A stretch of 56,040 bases of DNA from Actinomycetota bacterium (GTDB taxonomy: Bacteria; Actinomycetota; Acidimicrobiia; Acidimicrobiales; JAJPHD01), in NCBI GenBank assembly GCA_021325455.1, contig JAJPHD010000005.1, forward strand, positions 1-56,040. The letters run 5' to 3'. The translations under genes and the position numbers were made by a program. The notes under the pieces are model-generated. The model did no database searches. It saw only the letters and a program-made list of their open reading frames with translations, and was not told where the DNA came from. Below are positions 6,364-13,815 of this stretch, in pieces. The stretch's first letter is position 1, and each line of letters begins with the position of its first letter.

Positions 6364-8193
6364 CCACCAGCGCGGTTCGGCGCCCGGGGCCATCAAAGGC
6401 CTTTCCCATCGGCGCAGGCGCCCACCGCTGCCCGGGTGACGGGGTCTGGCCCGCCGAGCGAGGTCCTTCTCGAGGAACCACGGCCGCAGCCGAAGGCGGG
6501 CTGGCGGAAGGTGTCCGTACACGAGAAGGCCCTCGCCGGGCCGGATCCGCCGGATGGCATCGGCCGGAGCCAGGCGCCGGGGGGACACCGCCCTCGTCAC
6601 GGACGAACGGCCGTCGGCGTCGGTGGTGGTGGACGCCTGGGTCGCCTCCCCCTCCCCGAGGAGGGCACTCACATGATCCAGGGTGGTCGGGTCGGATATG
6701 CCCGAGAGGATCACCTTGGCCCGGTGGTTGTTCACGACGGTGGCCGCCCTCTTCCCGTAGCGGGCCGCCACCTGGGCCATGTCCTGCCAGATGGAGACCA
6801 GCTGTATGCCCTGTCCCGCCGCCGTGGCCGCCAGGCCGTCCAGGTCAGCCAGAGGAGCGATGTTGGCCGCCTCGTCCAGCACCACCAGCAGCGGGGGTGC
6901 CAGCGGCTGGTGCTGGCGCGCCACTCGCTCATAGGCCGAGAGCAGCACCTGGCTGACCAGGGCCGTGAATGCCGGGCGCAGACGCCTCTGCTCGTGGGCG
7001 GGGGCGCATACCAGCAAGGTGTGCGACCCCCCGTCCAGGAGCGTGGCCGGGCTGATGTCCGAGCGCGCCGACGAGGACGCCACCGCCGGGTCGGCAAAGG
7101 CCTCGAGCACGGTCTCCGCGGTGGTGTACACCGAGCTCCTCTGGCGCTCCTCCCGCCGCCAGCTGGCTGTGGCCGCCTGCAAGGCCTCCGGCTGGCCCAG
7201 GCAGACCAGGATGCGCTCCACCTCATCCTCCTCCTGCTCGTCGACCCAGCGCACCACGTCCGCCATGCCGAGCCCGGCGCCGGCCGCCGCCAGCAGGAGG
7301 GGAGCCAGCAGCTTGGCGGCAGTGGCGTACCAGAAATCAGCATCGGCGGGGCCCTCCCCGGTCCTGGCCTCCCCGCACAGGGCGGCCGCCATACGGCGCG
7401 CCCCCTCCCACGTGCTGGCCCCCGAGAGGGGTGACCAGCCGCTCGAGGGCAGGCCCGTGCTTGCCGCCGGGTCGTAGAGCCACACCTGGCCGCACCGCTC
7501 CCGCCAGGCCAAGGTGTCCCGCACCAGGTCGGTCTTGACGCTCGTGGCCAGCACCGGGCCCTGCCACTCCAGGATGGCGGGAACGGCGAAGCCGGAGGTC
7601 TTGTGGGTCTGGGTGGGACCCACCACGATCACGGACTGGCCCCGTTCGGCGGCCAGCAAGCGCCGCCCGGACCGGCCCAGGGTGAGACGGCCTCCCGTTG
7701 CCTGCCCCACGACCAGCGCCCGCAGGTCCCCAGGCCGGGCCCAGGAGGCCGGCGCCGAGGGCGGCCGGCTCGCCCCCAGCCACCTCCGGGGTCTCCCCCC
7801 GACCGCCCGTGACGGGCCCGCCGCCCGCCGGGCCGCGCTCGAGCCGGTCACCAGGACGGCTCCGCCCAGGAGGACCATGCCCGCCAGGGCCCCGTAGAAG
7901 GGGACCGGCCCGGGCAGGAGCCTCCTGGCGGGGTAGGGCCAGGCTAGGGCGGGGTGGGCGGGGTGAGCCACCAACCCGGCCAGGATCGCCGGGAACCACC
8001 GAGCAGGGACCCGGGGCCAGGTCCCCCCGGCCAGGCGGCCGGCCACCTCACCCGCCGCCCAGGCCATCAAGCCCGCCAGGGCCACCAACCCCCCGAGCAC
8101 CATCCCCGAGCGGGTCAGGGCGTCATGGCCGGAGGGGCCGGGGAGGCGGTGCCGGGGCGAGCCGGGGCTACCTGGTTGCTTCCACCCGCTCAC
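6187..8193 (-). CDS. Type IV secretion coupling protein (VirD4/TraG-like)
   Basis: 668 residues. There are two N-terminal membrane regions (about 30-50 and 98-116), then a nucleotide-binding domain with P-loop GPTQTHKT at 192-199, and Walker B VVLDEAAN at about 430 followed by QLVSIWQDMAQ and VNNHRAKVILSG of the TraG/TraM-recognition type. Such ATPases link DNA or protein substrates to a type IV channel at the inner membrane. The P-loop lacks the usual glycine before Lys (TQTHKT instead of xxSGKT). Family homology fades after about residue 578; the last 90 residues run antisense to the 5986 gene and look like read-through. The start overlaps the end of the VirB4 gene by 26 bp, so it is the last gene of the module operon. 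Confidence 0.85.
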   Translation of the reverse strand: MSGWKQPGSPGSPRHRLPGPSGHDALTRSGMVLGGLVALAGLMAWAAGEVAGRLAGGTWPRVPARWFPAILAGLVAHPAHPALAWPYPARRLLPGPVPFYGALAGMVLLGGAVLVTGSSAARRAAGPSRAVGGRPRRWLGASRPPSAPASWARPGDLRALVVGQATGGRLTLGRSGRRLLAAERGQSVIVVGPTQTHKTSGFAVPAILEWQGPVLATSVKTDLVRDTLAWRERCGQVWLYDPAASTGLPSSGWSPLSGASTWEGARRMAAALCGEARTGEGPADADFWYATAAKLLAPLLLAAAGAGLGMADVVRWVDEQEEDEVERILVCLGQPEALQAATASWRREERQRSSVYTTAETVLEAFADPAVASSSARSDISPATLLDGGSHTLLVCAPAHEQRRLRPAFTALVSQVLLSAYERVARQHQPLAPPLLVVLDEAANIAPLADLDGLAATAAGQGIQLVSIWQDMAQVAARYGKRAATVVNNHRAKVILSGISDPTTLDHVSALLGEGEATQASTTTDADGRSSVTRAVSPRRLAPADAIRRIRPGEGLLVYGHLPPARLRLRPWFLEKDLARRARPRHPGSGGRLRRWERPLMAPGAEPRWWLFRRGLSLRAHPGPVEGLQHPSDAVGLAHGILPSGQDLLQGSAGGKVAENPDRQGLGW

Positions 8194-9430
8194 GTCCCCT
8201 CCCCCCTCCGGTCATCTCGGCGTCGGTGTCGGTCATGGCCCGCTCGGCATCGCTCATGACGTGCTCCACCAGGAACGACTCCCGGCCCACCTTCCACAGG
8301 GCCACTCCCCGCCGGAGCAGGGGGAGCAGGGCCGCCTCGGCCCCCGTGAGGCCCACCCAGGCGGCCGAGCTCTCCACCTCGCCCGGCGGCTGGGCATAGA
8401 CCACGACCGTCTCGGAGTCGGCCAGCAGGCCCTGGGCCGCCTTCGTGGCCTCGGAGCCGTCGTTGCCGGCGGCGGCCAGGTCCGAAGCGTGGTGCACCAC
8501 GGCCACGTTGGCCACCCCCCAGGCCCGGGAGAGCTTCCACGAGGCCTGCAGCCACCGGGCCACACCGGGCCGGGCCAGGATGGCCCACGCCTCGTCCACC
8601 ACGAACAGGCGCTGGCGGCCGGGGCCGCCGGCGAGGAAGGCCGCCAGCCAGGCCAGGGCGCAGGTCATGAGGATGCCGAGCGCCTCGGAGTGGTAGAGGG
8701 GGGAGAGGTCGAGCACCACGAGAGGGCCAGACAGGTCGACCCCGGGAGTGGTCGGGGCGTCGAACATGCCGGCCAGGTCTCCGTGCACGAGGCGGCGAAG
8801 CTCCAGGGCCATGTCACGCCCGTCCTCCTGCAGGGTCCTGACATCGGTGCACAATGCTCTGGCCGCCTGAGGCCTGGGCGACAGGAGGGCCTCCATCACA
8901 AGGGGGATGGTGGGCGGGCCGTCACCCTCGCCGGCGGCCTCGATGGCAACGTCGAGCGAGGCCCGCTCCCGGGGCGAGAGAGGTCGCCCCCAGGACCCCT
9001 CGAGCAGCGCCTCCAGCAGCTCGGCTCGGCTCCCTCCCAGGTCCAACGGGTTGAGCCGAAGGGAGCCCGCCGGCTCCAGGCGCAGGGGCTCGACCCCCGA
9101 GGCCCGGGCCAGCCCGGAGTACTCGCCCTTCGGGTCGATGACCCAGGCCTGGCGCCCCAGCAGGGACTGGCGCCAGAGGTAGGACTTGATGAAGGCGCTC
9201 TTGCCCCTCCCTATCTGGCCCATGACGACCATGTTCGGGTTCGAGATCACGCCGGCCCCATAGAGGCAGAAGGGGTCGTAGCGGAAAGCCCCTCCCAGGC
9301 AGTCGGCCCCGATGACCACGCCGTCCCCGGGCAGCCCCGGGCTGGAGAGGAACGGGTAGGCGGCCCCGAGGTTGGCGGTGGTGGCCCGGTGGGCGGGCGG
9401 GACGCGGCTGAGGACGGGTGGCGGCCTCAC
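8168..9430 (-). CDS. VirB4-type conjugation ATPase (C-terminal ATPase part)
   Basis: 420 residues from a GTG whose GTGA overlaps the stop of the preceding gene. The P-loop GQIGRGKS is at 71-78, followed by YLWRQSLLGRQAWVIDPKGEY; LVVLDLSPLY and Walker B RLFVVDEAWAIL come later, and a conserved C-terminal segment reads VVVYAQPPGE. This is the ATPase half of VirB4/TraC proteins, which energise type IV secretion. Classical VirB4 is about 800 residues; here the N-terminal part is missing and probably corresponds to the upstream SCO6880-like gene, so the functional unit may be split in two. A longer in-frame start at 9856 is rejected, since it lies within the SCO6880-like gene. Confidence 0.88.
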   Translation of the reverse strand: MRPPPVLSRVPPAHRATTANLGAAYPFLSSPGLPGDGVVIGADCLGGAFRYDPFCLYGAGVISNPNMVVMGQIGRGKSAFIKSYLWRQSLLGRQAWVIDPKGEYSGLARASGVEPLRLEPAGSLRLNPLDLGGSRAELLEALLEGSWGRPLSPRERASLDVAIEAAGEGDGPPTIPLVMEALLSPRPQAARALCTDVRTLQEDGRDMALELRRLVHGDLAGMFDAPTTPGVDLSGPLVVLDLSPLYHSEALGILMTCALAWLAAFLAGGPGRQRLFVVDEAWAILARPGVARWLQASWKLSRAWGVANVAVVHHASDLAAAGNDGSEATKAAQGLLADSETVVVYAQPPGEVESSAAWVGLTGAEAALLPLLRRGVALWKVGRESFLVEHVMSDAERAMTDTDAEMTGGGRGRERVEATR

Positions 9431-10944
9431 TGCAGCCCCCGCCCCAGGGGGAGGGTCCAGGTGAAGGCCTCGTCCTGCTGGCCGTAGAGACGGACCAGCT
9501 CGAGATGGGCCCGGGCGGCGGCCTGCTCGAGCCGGCCACAGTCCCTCTCCAGCCGTTCCGGTGAGGTGCCGGTGACGGTGACGTACCCGGAGAACCGGTA
9601 CTCGGCATGGCCATCGGCCAGCTCCATCTCTCGGCGGGCGACCACCTCCGCCTCCCGGTGGCGACGGGCGGTGGTGAGGAAGCCGGCCCGGCGGCGAAGG
9701 TCGGTGTCGGCGAGATCGGCCACCCTGGCCTGGCGCACCTGGCGGGCCGACCGCCTCGGGCTGATCGGCTCCATGATGAGGGAGACGGCGTGGCGGGCCC
9801 CGGAATGGAGCAGCAGGGGGACGAGGAACCCCGGGCCCACCGGGAGGCGGGGCCATTCCGCCACCCAGTACGTGGCATGCCAGGTCGCCTCCGTCCGGTA
9901 GGCGGTCCAGGTGGCCTCGCTGGCCGTCGGCCAGGGCCAGAGGGGTCCGCCGCCCCCTTCGGCCCTGCCCGGGTCGGTCTCCAGGGGCCGGCGCAGGGCC
10001 CGGGCCAGCGCCTCGGGCCCGAGCACGCCCAGCACCATCACCCCCGCCTGGTCGAGCTGGGACATCAAGGCATGCACCTCCTGGTCGAGGAGCTCAAAGG
10101 GCCCTGGCGCCCTCCGGCCCGCTCGCAGGGGCCCGTCCCCCCGGAGGGACATGGCCAGCAGCACCTCGTGGTGGCAGGCCCGGCGGCCCACCCCCGCCAC
10201 CACCTCGGCATAGGAGCGGGCCGCCGCCCCCTTGGTCTCCAGGGTTCCTCCGGGGACCCCGGCGGGCACCCCCGTCCCTCCGGGGTGGCTGCGCGCCACC
10301 CACTGGAGGCGGTGCACCGGGCTTCCCTGCCTGGCCATGCCGGCCAGGACCCCCGACCAGGCCGAGACCCGGGACTGCTGCTCCTCGGCCCCGAGAAGGG
10401 CGAAGGACGGCCCCGCGGCGCTCACCACCGCCGTGTAGGTCCCCGCCTCGGCATCCGCCACCACGCCCATGCGCAGGCCCCCGGACCCGGCGAGAGGTGC
10501 CAGCACGCGGCAACCTCGAAGCGGCCGGGGAGCCAGCCTTGCCCCATGCCCCTGGGCCCGGACCGGCTGGCCAGGCGCCAGGCGGGCCGCGGGGACGGCC
10601 CCCCGGGGTGCAGTCACGGGGACCAGGGTCCCGAGCGTGGGGACCTTCGACCGGTGCCGGCGCCATGGGCTGCCGAGCACCCAGCCGGCCACCACCGGGA
10701 CCCACTCCTCGGGGGTCCTGCCCCAGAGGGGGAGGTGGGCCACCGCCAGCCCCGCCGCCACGGCCAGCCCGGCGCCGGCCAGCCCGCCACCCCCGGTCCC
10801 GCTGCGCAGGCATACCACCGCCGCCACGAGGGAGGCGGCCACGGCAGCCACCTGGCCTCCCCGCCACCCCGCGATCAGCCCCCTCCGCTCCAGGGGCCCG
10901 AGGCGGTAACGGGCCGCCCCCCTGTCATCACCACCCGGGGCCAC
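9427..10944 (-). CDS. SCO6880-family conjugation protein (VirB4 N-terminal-like)
   Basis: 505 residues from GTG 10944; longer in-frame starts fall inside the upstream gene. Two N-terminal membrane helices (about 22-45 and 50-72) precede a large cytosolic domain. Its C-terminus (RLEQAAARAHLELVRLYGQQ and FTWTLPLG) resembles the end of the N-terminal domain of VirB4, the step just before the ATPase domain encoded by the next gene. Proteins of the Streptomyces SCO6880 type occur beside VirB4 in actinobacterial integrative elements. It overlaps the membrane-protein gene upstream by 17 bp and the VirB4 gene downstream by 4 nt, so stoichiometric, coupled synthesis is likely. Confidence 0.72.
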   Translation of the reverse strand: MAPGGDDRGAARYRLGPLERRGLIAGWRGGQVAAVAASLVAAVVCLRSGTGGGGLAGAGLAVAAGLAVAHLPLWGRTPEEWVPVVAGWVLGSPWRRHRSKVPTLGTLVPVTAPRGAVPAARLAPGQPVRAQGHGARLAPRPLRGCRVLAPLAGSGGLRMGVVADAEAGTYTAVVSAAGPSFALLGAEEQQSRVSAWSGVLAGMARQGSPVHRLQWVARSHPGGTGVPAGVPGGTLETKGAAARSYAEVVAGVGRRACHHEVLLAMSLRGDGPLRAGRRAPGPFELLDQEVHALMSQLDQAGVMVLGVLGPEALARALRRPLETDPGRAEGGGGPLWPWPTASEATWTAYRTEATWHATYWVAEWPRLPVGPGFLVPLLLHSGARHAVSLIMEPISPRRSARQVRQARVADLADTDLRRRAGFLTTARRHREAEVVARREMELADGHAEYRFSGYVTVTGTSPERLERDCGRLEQAAARAHLELVRLYGQQDEAFTWTLPLGRGLQ

Positions 10945-12325
10945 GACCCTCCTCCCGTCCCTCGTCCTGGCCCGTCTCCTCTCGCCGCAGCTCCCCGGGC
11001 TCCGGCCGCCTATGGCTCTCCCGCCTGCCCGGCCCCGGCCCGGGGCCGCCACCCGGGGAGCCCGCCCCGGGGGCGGTCGGACCCGAACTGGCCGGGGAGC
11101 CGTCGGCCGGGCCCTCGGATGCCGGGGCAGGGGAGGCCGAACCCCCTGGGGCAGGGTCGCCCGAGGCCGAAGCCCCTGGGGCAGGGTCACCCGAGGCCGA
11201 AGCCCCTGGAGCAGGGCCACCTGAGGCTGAGCCCTCATTCCGTGGGGGGCCTGGGGACCCGGACTCGGCGAACAGGTCGGGCGGGAGCTCCCAGCCCCGG
11301 GGGGCGTCGGCCCAGGGCAGGACGACGGTGTCCGAGAGCCCCGTGCCGGTGGCGCCCACGGGCGGCTCCCAGGCGGCGTCGGCCAGCCCGGCGCCTCCTA
11401 GGAGGGCCGGGGCGGCCAGGCGCGCCGGCCGGGCCAGCGCCGACGCCGCCCGCCGTCCCAGCTGGCGACCGCTGCCCTCGAGGTGGGCCACCGAGCCCGC
11501 CTCCACCACCGGGACCAGCCGCAGGAGGGCGAAGGGGCTGGCCACGGCCAGGCCCAGCAGGGCCGTCCCCTCCACGACGGCGGCCGGCCCGGCCCCCCGG
11601 CCAGGACGAAGGAGGGCGGCGGCGGCCAGCACCAGCACCGCCACGATCACCAGCTTGGCCACCACCAGGGCCCCGAGGGTCTCAGCCAGCCGCCTGGCCC
11701 AGGCGGCAGTGGGGGGCCACACGAGGCCCGCCAGCGCCAGGGGGACGAAGAGGACCGCCACCTCGATGGCAGCCGACCGCACCACCAGCTCGAGCCAGAG
11801 CAGGAGGGCGCCGAGAGCCAGGATGAGCAAAAGGGCGAAGGTCACGAAGGCGGGGAGGGCCCCGCTGCCGGTGAGAGCGGCGAGCCGGCCCAGGGGGACC
11901 AGGCCGTCCAGGAAGTGGCGGGCATCGAGGCCGGTGCCCCGGGCCAGGGTCGTGCTCAGGTCGTCCACGGCTGCCACGCCCAGACGGACCAGCTCCACGG
12001 CCACGGCACCGAGGAGAAGGCCCAGGGGAAGGTAGACGAAGGCGCTGCGCACCAGCTGGCCGGCGTCCTGGCGGACGACGGCCTGCAGGGCTGACACCAG
12101 GAGCAGGGGGACCGCCACCACGGCAGCCAGCTCCAGCATCACCCGGTAGTGGCTGGTGAAGAAGGCCGCCCCCAGCTCGGGCCGGCTGGAGGCCCCAAGG
12201 GCGCGGCCGGCGTGGGAGAGGAGCCAGCCGGCCCCGGCGGCCACCCACCCGTTGACGGCCTCCAGAGCATGGCGGGCCAGGTAGCCGGCCACGGCCCCCC
12301 CGGGCCCCTCCCCCAGGGCGCCCAT
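10928..12325 (-). CDS. VirB6/TrbL-like polytopic membrane protein
   Basis: 465 residues from ATG 12325. About six transmembrane segments lie between residues 55 and 310, including LELAAVVAVPLLLVSAL, FVTFALLLILALGALLLW, IEVAVLFVPLALAGLVW and [15 protein letters not shown]. This is the layout of TrbL/VirB6 channel components of type IV secretion. The C-terminal third is a cytosolic or external low-complexity tail with tandem G-D-P-A-P-G-A-S-A-S units and a charged end. Its ATG overlaps the stop of the preceding small gene by one base (TGATG). A longer frame from 12472 is rejected, since it lies in that gene. Confidence 0.75.
   Translation of the reverse strand: MGALGEGPGGAVAGYLARHALEAVNGWVAAGAGWLLSHAGRALGASSRPELGAAFFTSHYRVMLELAAVVAVPLLLVSALQAVVRQDAGQLVRSAFVYLPLGLLLGAVAVELVRLGVAAVDDLSTTLARGTGLDARHFLDGLVPLGRLAALTGSGALPAFVTFALLLILALGALLLWLELVVRSAAIEVAVLFVPLALAGLVWPPTAAWARRLAETLGALVVAKLVIVAVLVLAAAALLRPGRGAGPAAVVEGTALLGLAVASPFALLRLVPVVEAGSVAHLEGSGRQLGRRAASALARPARLAAPALLGGAGLADAAWEPPVGATGTGLSDTVVLPWADAPRGWELPPDLFAESGSPGPPRNEGSASGGPAPGASASGDPAPGASASGDPAPGGSASPAPASEGPADGSPASSGPTAPGAGSPGGGPGPGPGRRESHRRPEPGELRREETGQDEGREEGRGPGW
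11121..11240. repeat. 30-bp tandem repeats in the TrbL-like tail
   Basis: Two near-identical 30-bp units (11151-11180 and 11181-11210) are flanked by diverged copies at 11121-11150 and 11211-11240. They encode ten-residue units of the type G-D-P-A-P-G-A-S-A-S, so copy-number changes keep the reading frame. Confidence 0.85.
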
Positions 12326-12624
12326 CAGTGGACGCCCTGGCCGGCGTGGAAGAAGAAGTTCACTATGCCGGGGGCCGCCCCCACCACCAGGGCCGCCAGC
12401 CCGGACACCACAACCGCCCGCCGGCCTGCCACCGACTGGTGGTAGTTCTGCGAGTGGGCGCCCAGGGCCCACACGGCGGCACCCAGGAGCAAGCCGATCA
12501 GGGCCAGCACCAGGGCCCAGCCCCCTATGCCGTTGGCCAGCCGCTGGAGGACCGCCCCCCCGGGCAGCTCGGAGGGGTTGGCGTGCAGGGTCACCCTCCC
12601 GCCGTGCAGCAGCAGTCCGGTCAT
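12325..12624 (-). CDS. Small membrane protein, DUF6112-like, T4SS component
   Basis: 99 residues with two hydrophobic segments (GWALVLALIGLLLGAAVWAL and AVVVSGLAALVVGAAPGIV) around a conserved GAHSQNYHQSVAGRRA loop. Proteins of this shape precede VirB6-like genes in actinobacterial conjugation loci; size and topology recall a VirB2-like subunit, but that equivalence is not shown. The second Met (12624) is chosen because AAAGGAG lies 8 nt upstream, although 12642 is also in frame. It is the first gene of the minus-strand operon, divergent from the cell-wall hydrolase gene. Confidence 0.72.
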   Translation of the reverse strand: MTGLLLHGGRVTLHANPSELPGGAVLQRLANGIGGWALVLALIGLLLGAAVWALGAHSQNYHQSVAGRRAVVVSGLAALVVGAAPGIVNFFFHAGQGVH

Positions 12625-12706
12625 GTCATCGGCTCCTTTCATGCGCTCCTTGCCGGTGCGGGCACGATATTAGAGCCTATTTCATGTTGTTTCAACTGTC
12701 ATGATG

Positions 12707-12712
12707 TAGGAT
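12707..12712 (+). promoter_or_regulatory. -10 hexamer of the hydrolase gene
   Basis: TAGGAT, 8 nt before GTG 12721, in a short AT-rich divergent intergenic region. Confidence 0.5.
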
Positions 12713-12720
12713 GGCTCCCC

Positions 12721-13770
12721 GTGAAGCTCGTCGCCGCCCTGCTCGCCATCCTGGCCCTGGGCGTGGTGGCGGCGGCCGGAGGTGCCCTGGGCATGGGCTC
12801 CCTGACCGGGCCCCTCCCGGCGGGGCCGGCCATCCCCCGCCCCAGCCGGGCGGCTCTGGCGGCCATCCCCGCTCCCTACCTCCACCTGTACCAGGGGGCC
12901 GCCAGGACGTGCCCCGGGCTTCCCTGGACGGTCCTCGCCGGCATCGGCACCGTCGAGTCGGGCAACGGCCGCAGCCTCAGCCCGGGCGTGCGCTGGGGGT
13001 CCAACCCGGCCGGGGCGGAGGGCCCCATGCAGTTCGAGCCAGCCACCTTCGCCCTCTACGCCCGGCCCGTGCCCCCGGGGGGGAGGCTGCCCCCGTCGCC
13101 CTACGACCCCGCCGACGCCATCTACGCCGCGGCCCGGGACCTGTGCGCCAACGGAGGGGGGAAGGCGGCCGGCCTGCGCCAAGCGGTGTACGCCTACAAC
13201 CACGCCGACTGGTACGTGGCCGAGGTGCTTGCCTATGCCTCCTCCTACTCGGCTTCCGCTCCCACCGGCCCCGGCGCCGCCGGCCGGGGCGGGGTCCCGG
13301 GGGCGGGGCCGGGGGGCCCTGCCGGCTGGGCACCCAGCCCAGCCGCCACCACCGCCCTCCGCTACGCCCTGGCCCAGGTGGGCAAGCCCTACCGCTGGGG
13401 CGGGGAGGGCCCCACCGGCGTCGACTGCTCGGGGCTCACCCAGGCCGCCTACCGGACCGCCGGCGTGTCCCTGCCCCGGACCGCCCAGGCCCAGTTCGCG
13501 GCGGGCCCTCACCTCCCACGGGGTGCCCCTCTCCGTCCCGGCGACCTCGTGTTCTTCGGCTCCTTCACCGCTGGGGTGCAGCACGTGGGCCTCGTGGTCC
13601 ACCCCTCGGGAGTCATGGTCGACGCCCCGCACCCAGGCGCCGTGGTGAGGAGGGAGTGGTTCCCGCCCCGACCGGGGGCACCCTGGGGAGGCGAGGTCTA
13701 CCTGGGAGCAACGGACCCGGCACCGGCCCGGCCCGGCCTGGTTCACCTGGCCGGCAGCCGGTCCCGGTAG
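12721..13770 (+). CDS. Secreted lytic transglycosylase/NlpC-P60 peptidoglycan hydrolase
   Basis: 349 residues. The N-terminal signal or anchor is KLVAALLAILALGVVAAAGG. Residues about 50-165 form a lysozyme/transglycosylase domain with the catalytic Glu in GIGTVESGNG and a GPMQFEPATF motif. A Gly/Pro-rich linker follows. Residues about 215-330 form an NlpC/P60 (C40) endopeptidase with Cys in VDCSGLTQAAY and His in VQHVGLVV. This two-domain layout matches VirB1/TcpG-like enzymes that open the wall for conjugation machines, and it is divergent from the type IV genes, so it belongs functionally with them. Its stop codon is part of the -10 hexamer of the next gene. Confidence 0.88.
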   Translation: MKLVAALLAILALGVVAAAGGALGMGSLTGPLPAGPAIPRPSRAALAAIPAPYLHLYQGAARTCPGLPWTVLAGIGTVESGNGRSLSPGVRWGSNPAGAEGPMQFEPATFALYARPVPPGGRLPPSPYDPADAIYAAARDLCANGGGKAAGLRQAVYAYNHADWYVAEVLAYASSYSASAPTGPGAAGRGGVPGAGPGGPAGWAPSPAATTALRYALAQVGKPYRWGGEGPTGVDCSGLTQAAYRTAGVSLPRTAQAQFAAGPHLPRGAPLRPGDLVFFGSFTAGVQHVGLVVHPSGVMVDAPHPGAVVRREWFPPRPGAPWGGEVYLGATDPAPARPGLVHLAGSRSR

Positions 13771-13773
13771 GCT
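13768..13773 (+). promoter_or_regulatory. -10 hexamer overlapping the hydrolase stop codon
   Basis: TAGGCT; its TAG is the stop codon of the upstream hydrolase gene. The GTG of a 12-codon open frame lies 6 nt downstream (13780). Confidence 0.5.
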
Positions 13774-13779
13774 GCCAGT

Positions 13780-13815
13780 GTGGTCCTGGCGCTCCCCGCT
13801 AGGGAACGGCTGTGA
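13780..13815 (+). CDS. Putative leader peptide coupled to the sensor kinase
   Basis: An 11-residue frame (GTG, then VLALPARERL) ends in TGA 13813-13815, which overlaps the GTG start of the kinase gene (13812-13814) as GTGA. A -10-like TAGGCT ends 6 nt upstream, so the messenger would begin exactly at this GTG. Ribosomes would then reach the kinase start by termination-reinitiation, which would explain why the kinase lacks both a Shine-Dalgarno and a good leaderless hexamer of its own. Existence and role are inferred from position alone. Confidence 0.4.
   Translation: MVLALPARERL

Noticed and set aside
11121-11240. CRISPR-like repeats
   Set aside because: Repeats are contiguous with no spacers and encode an in-frame protein tail.
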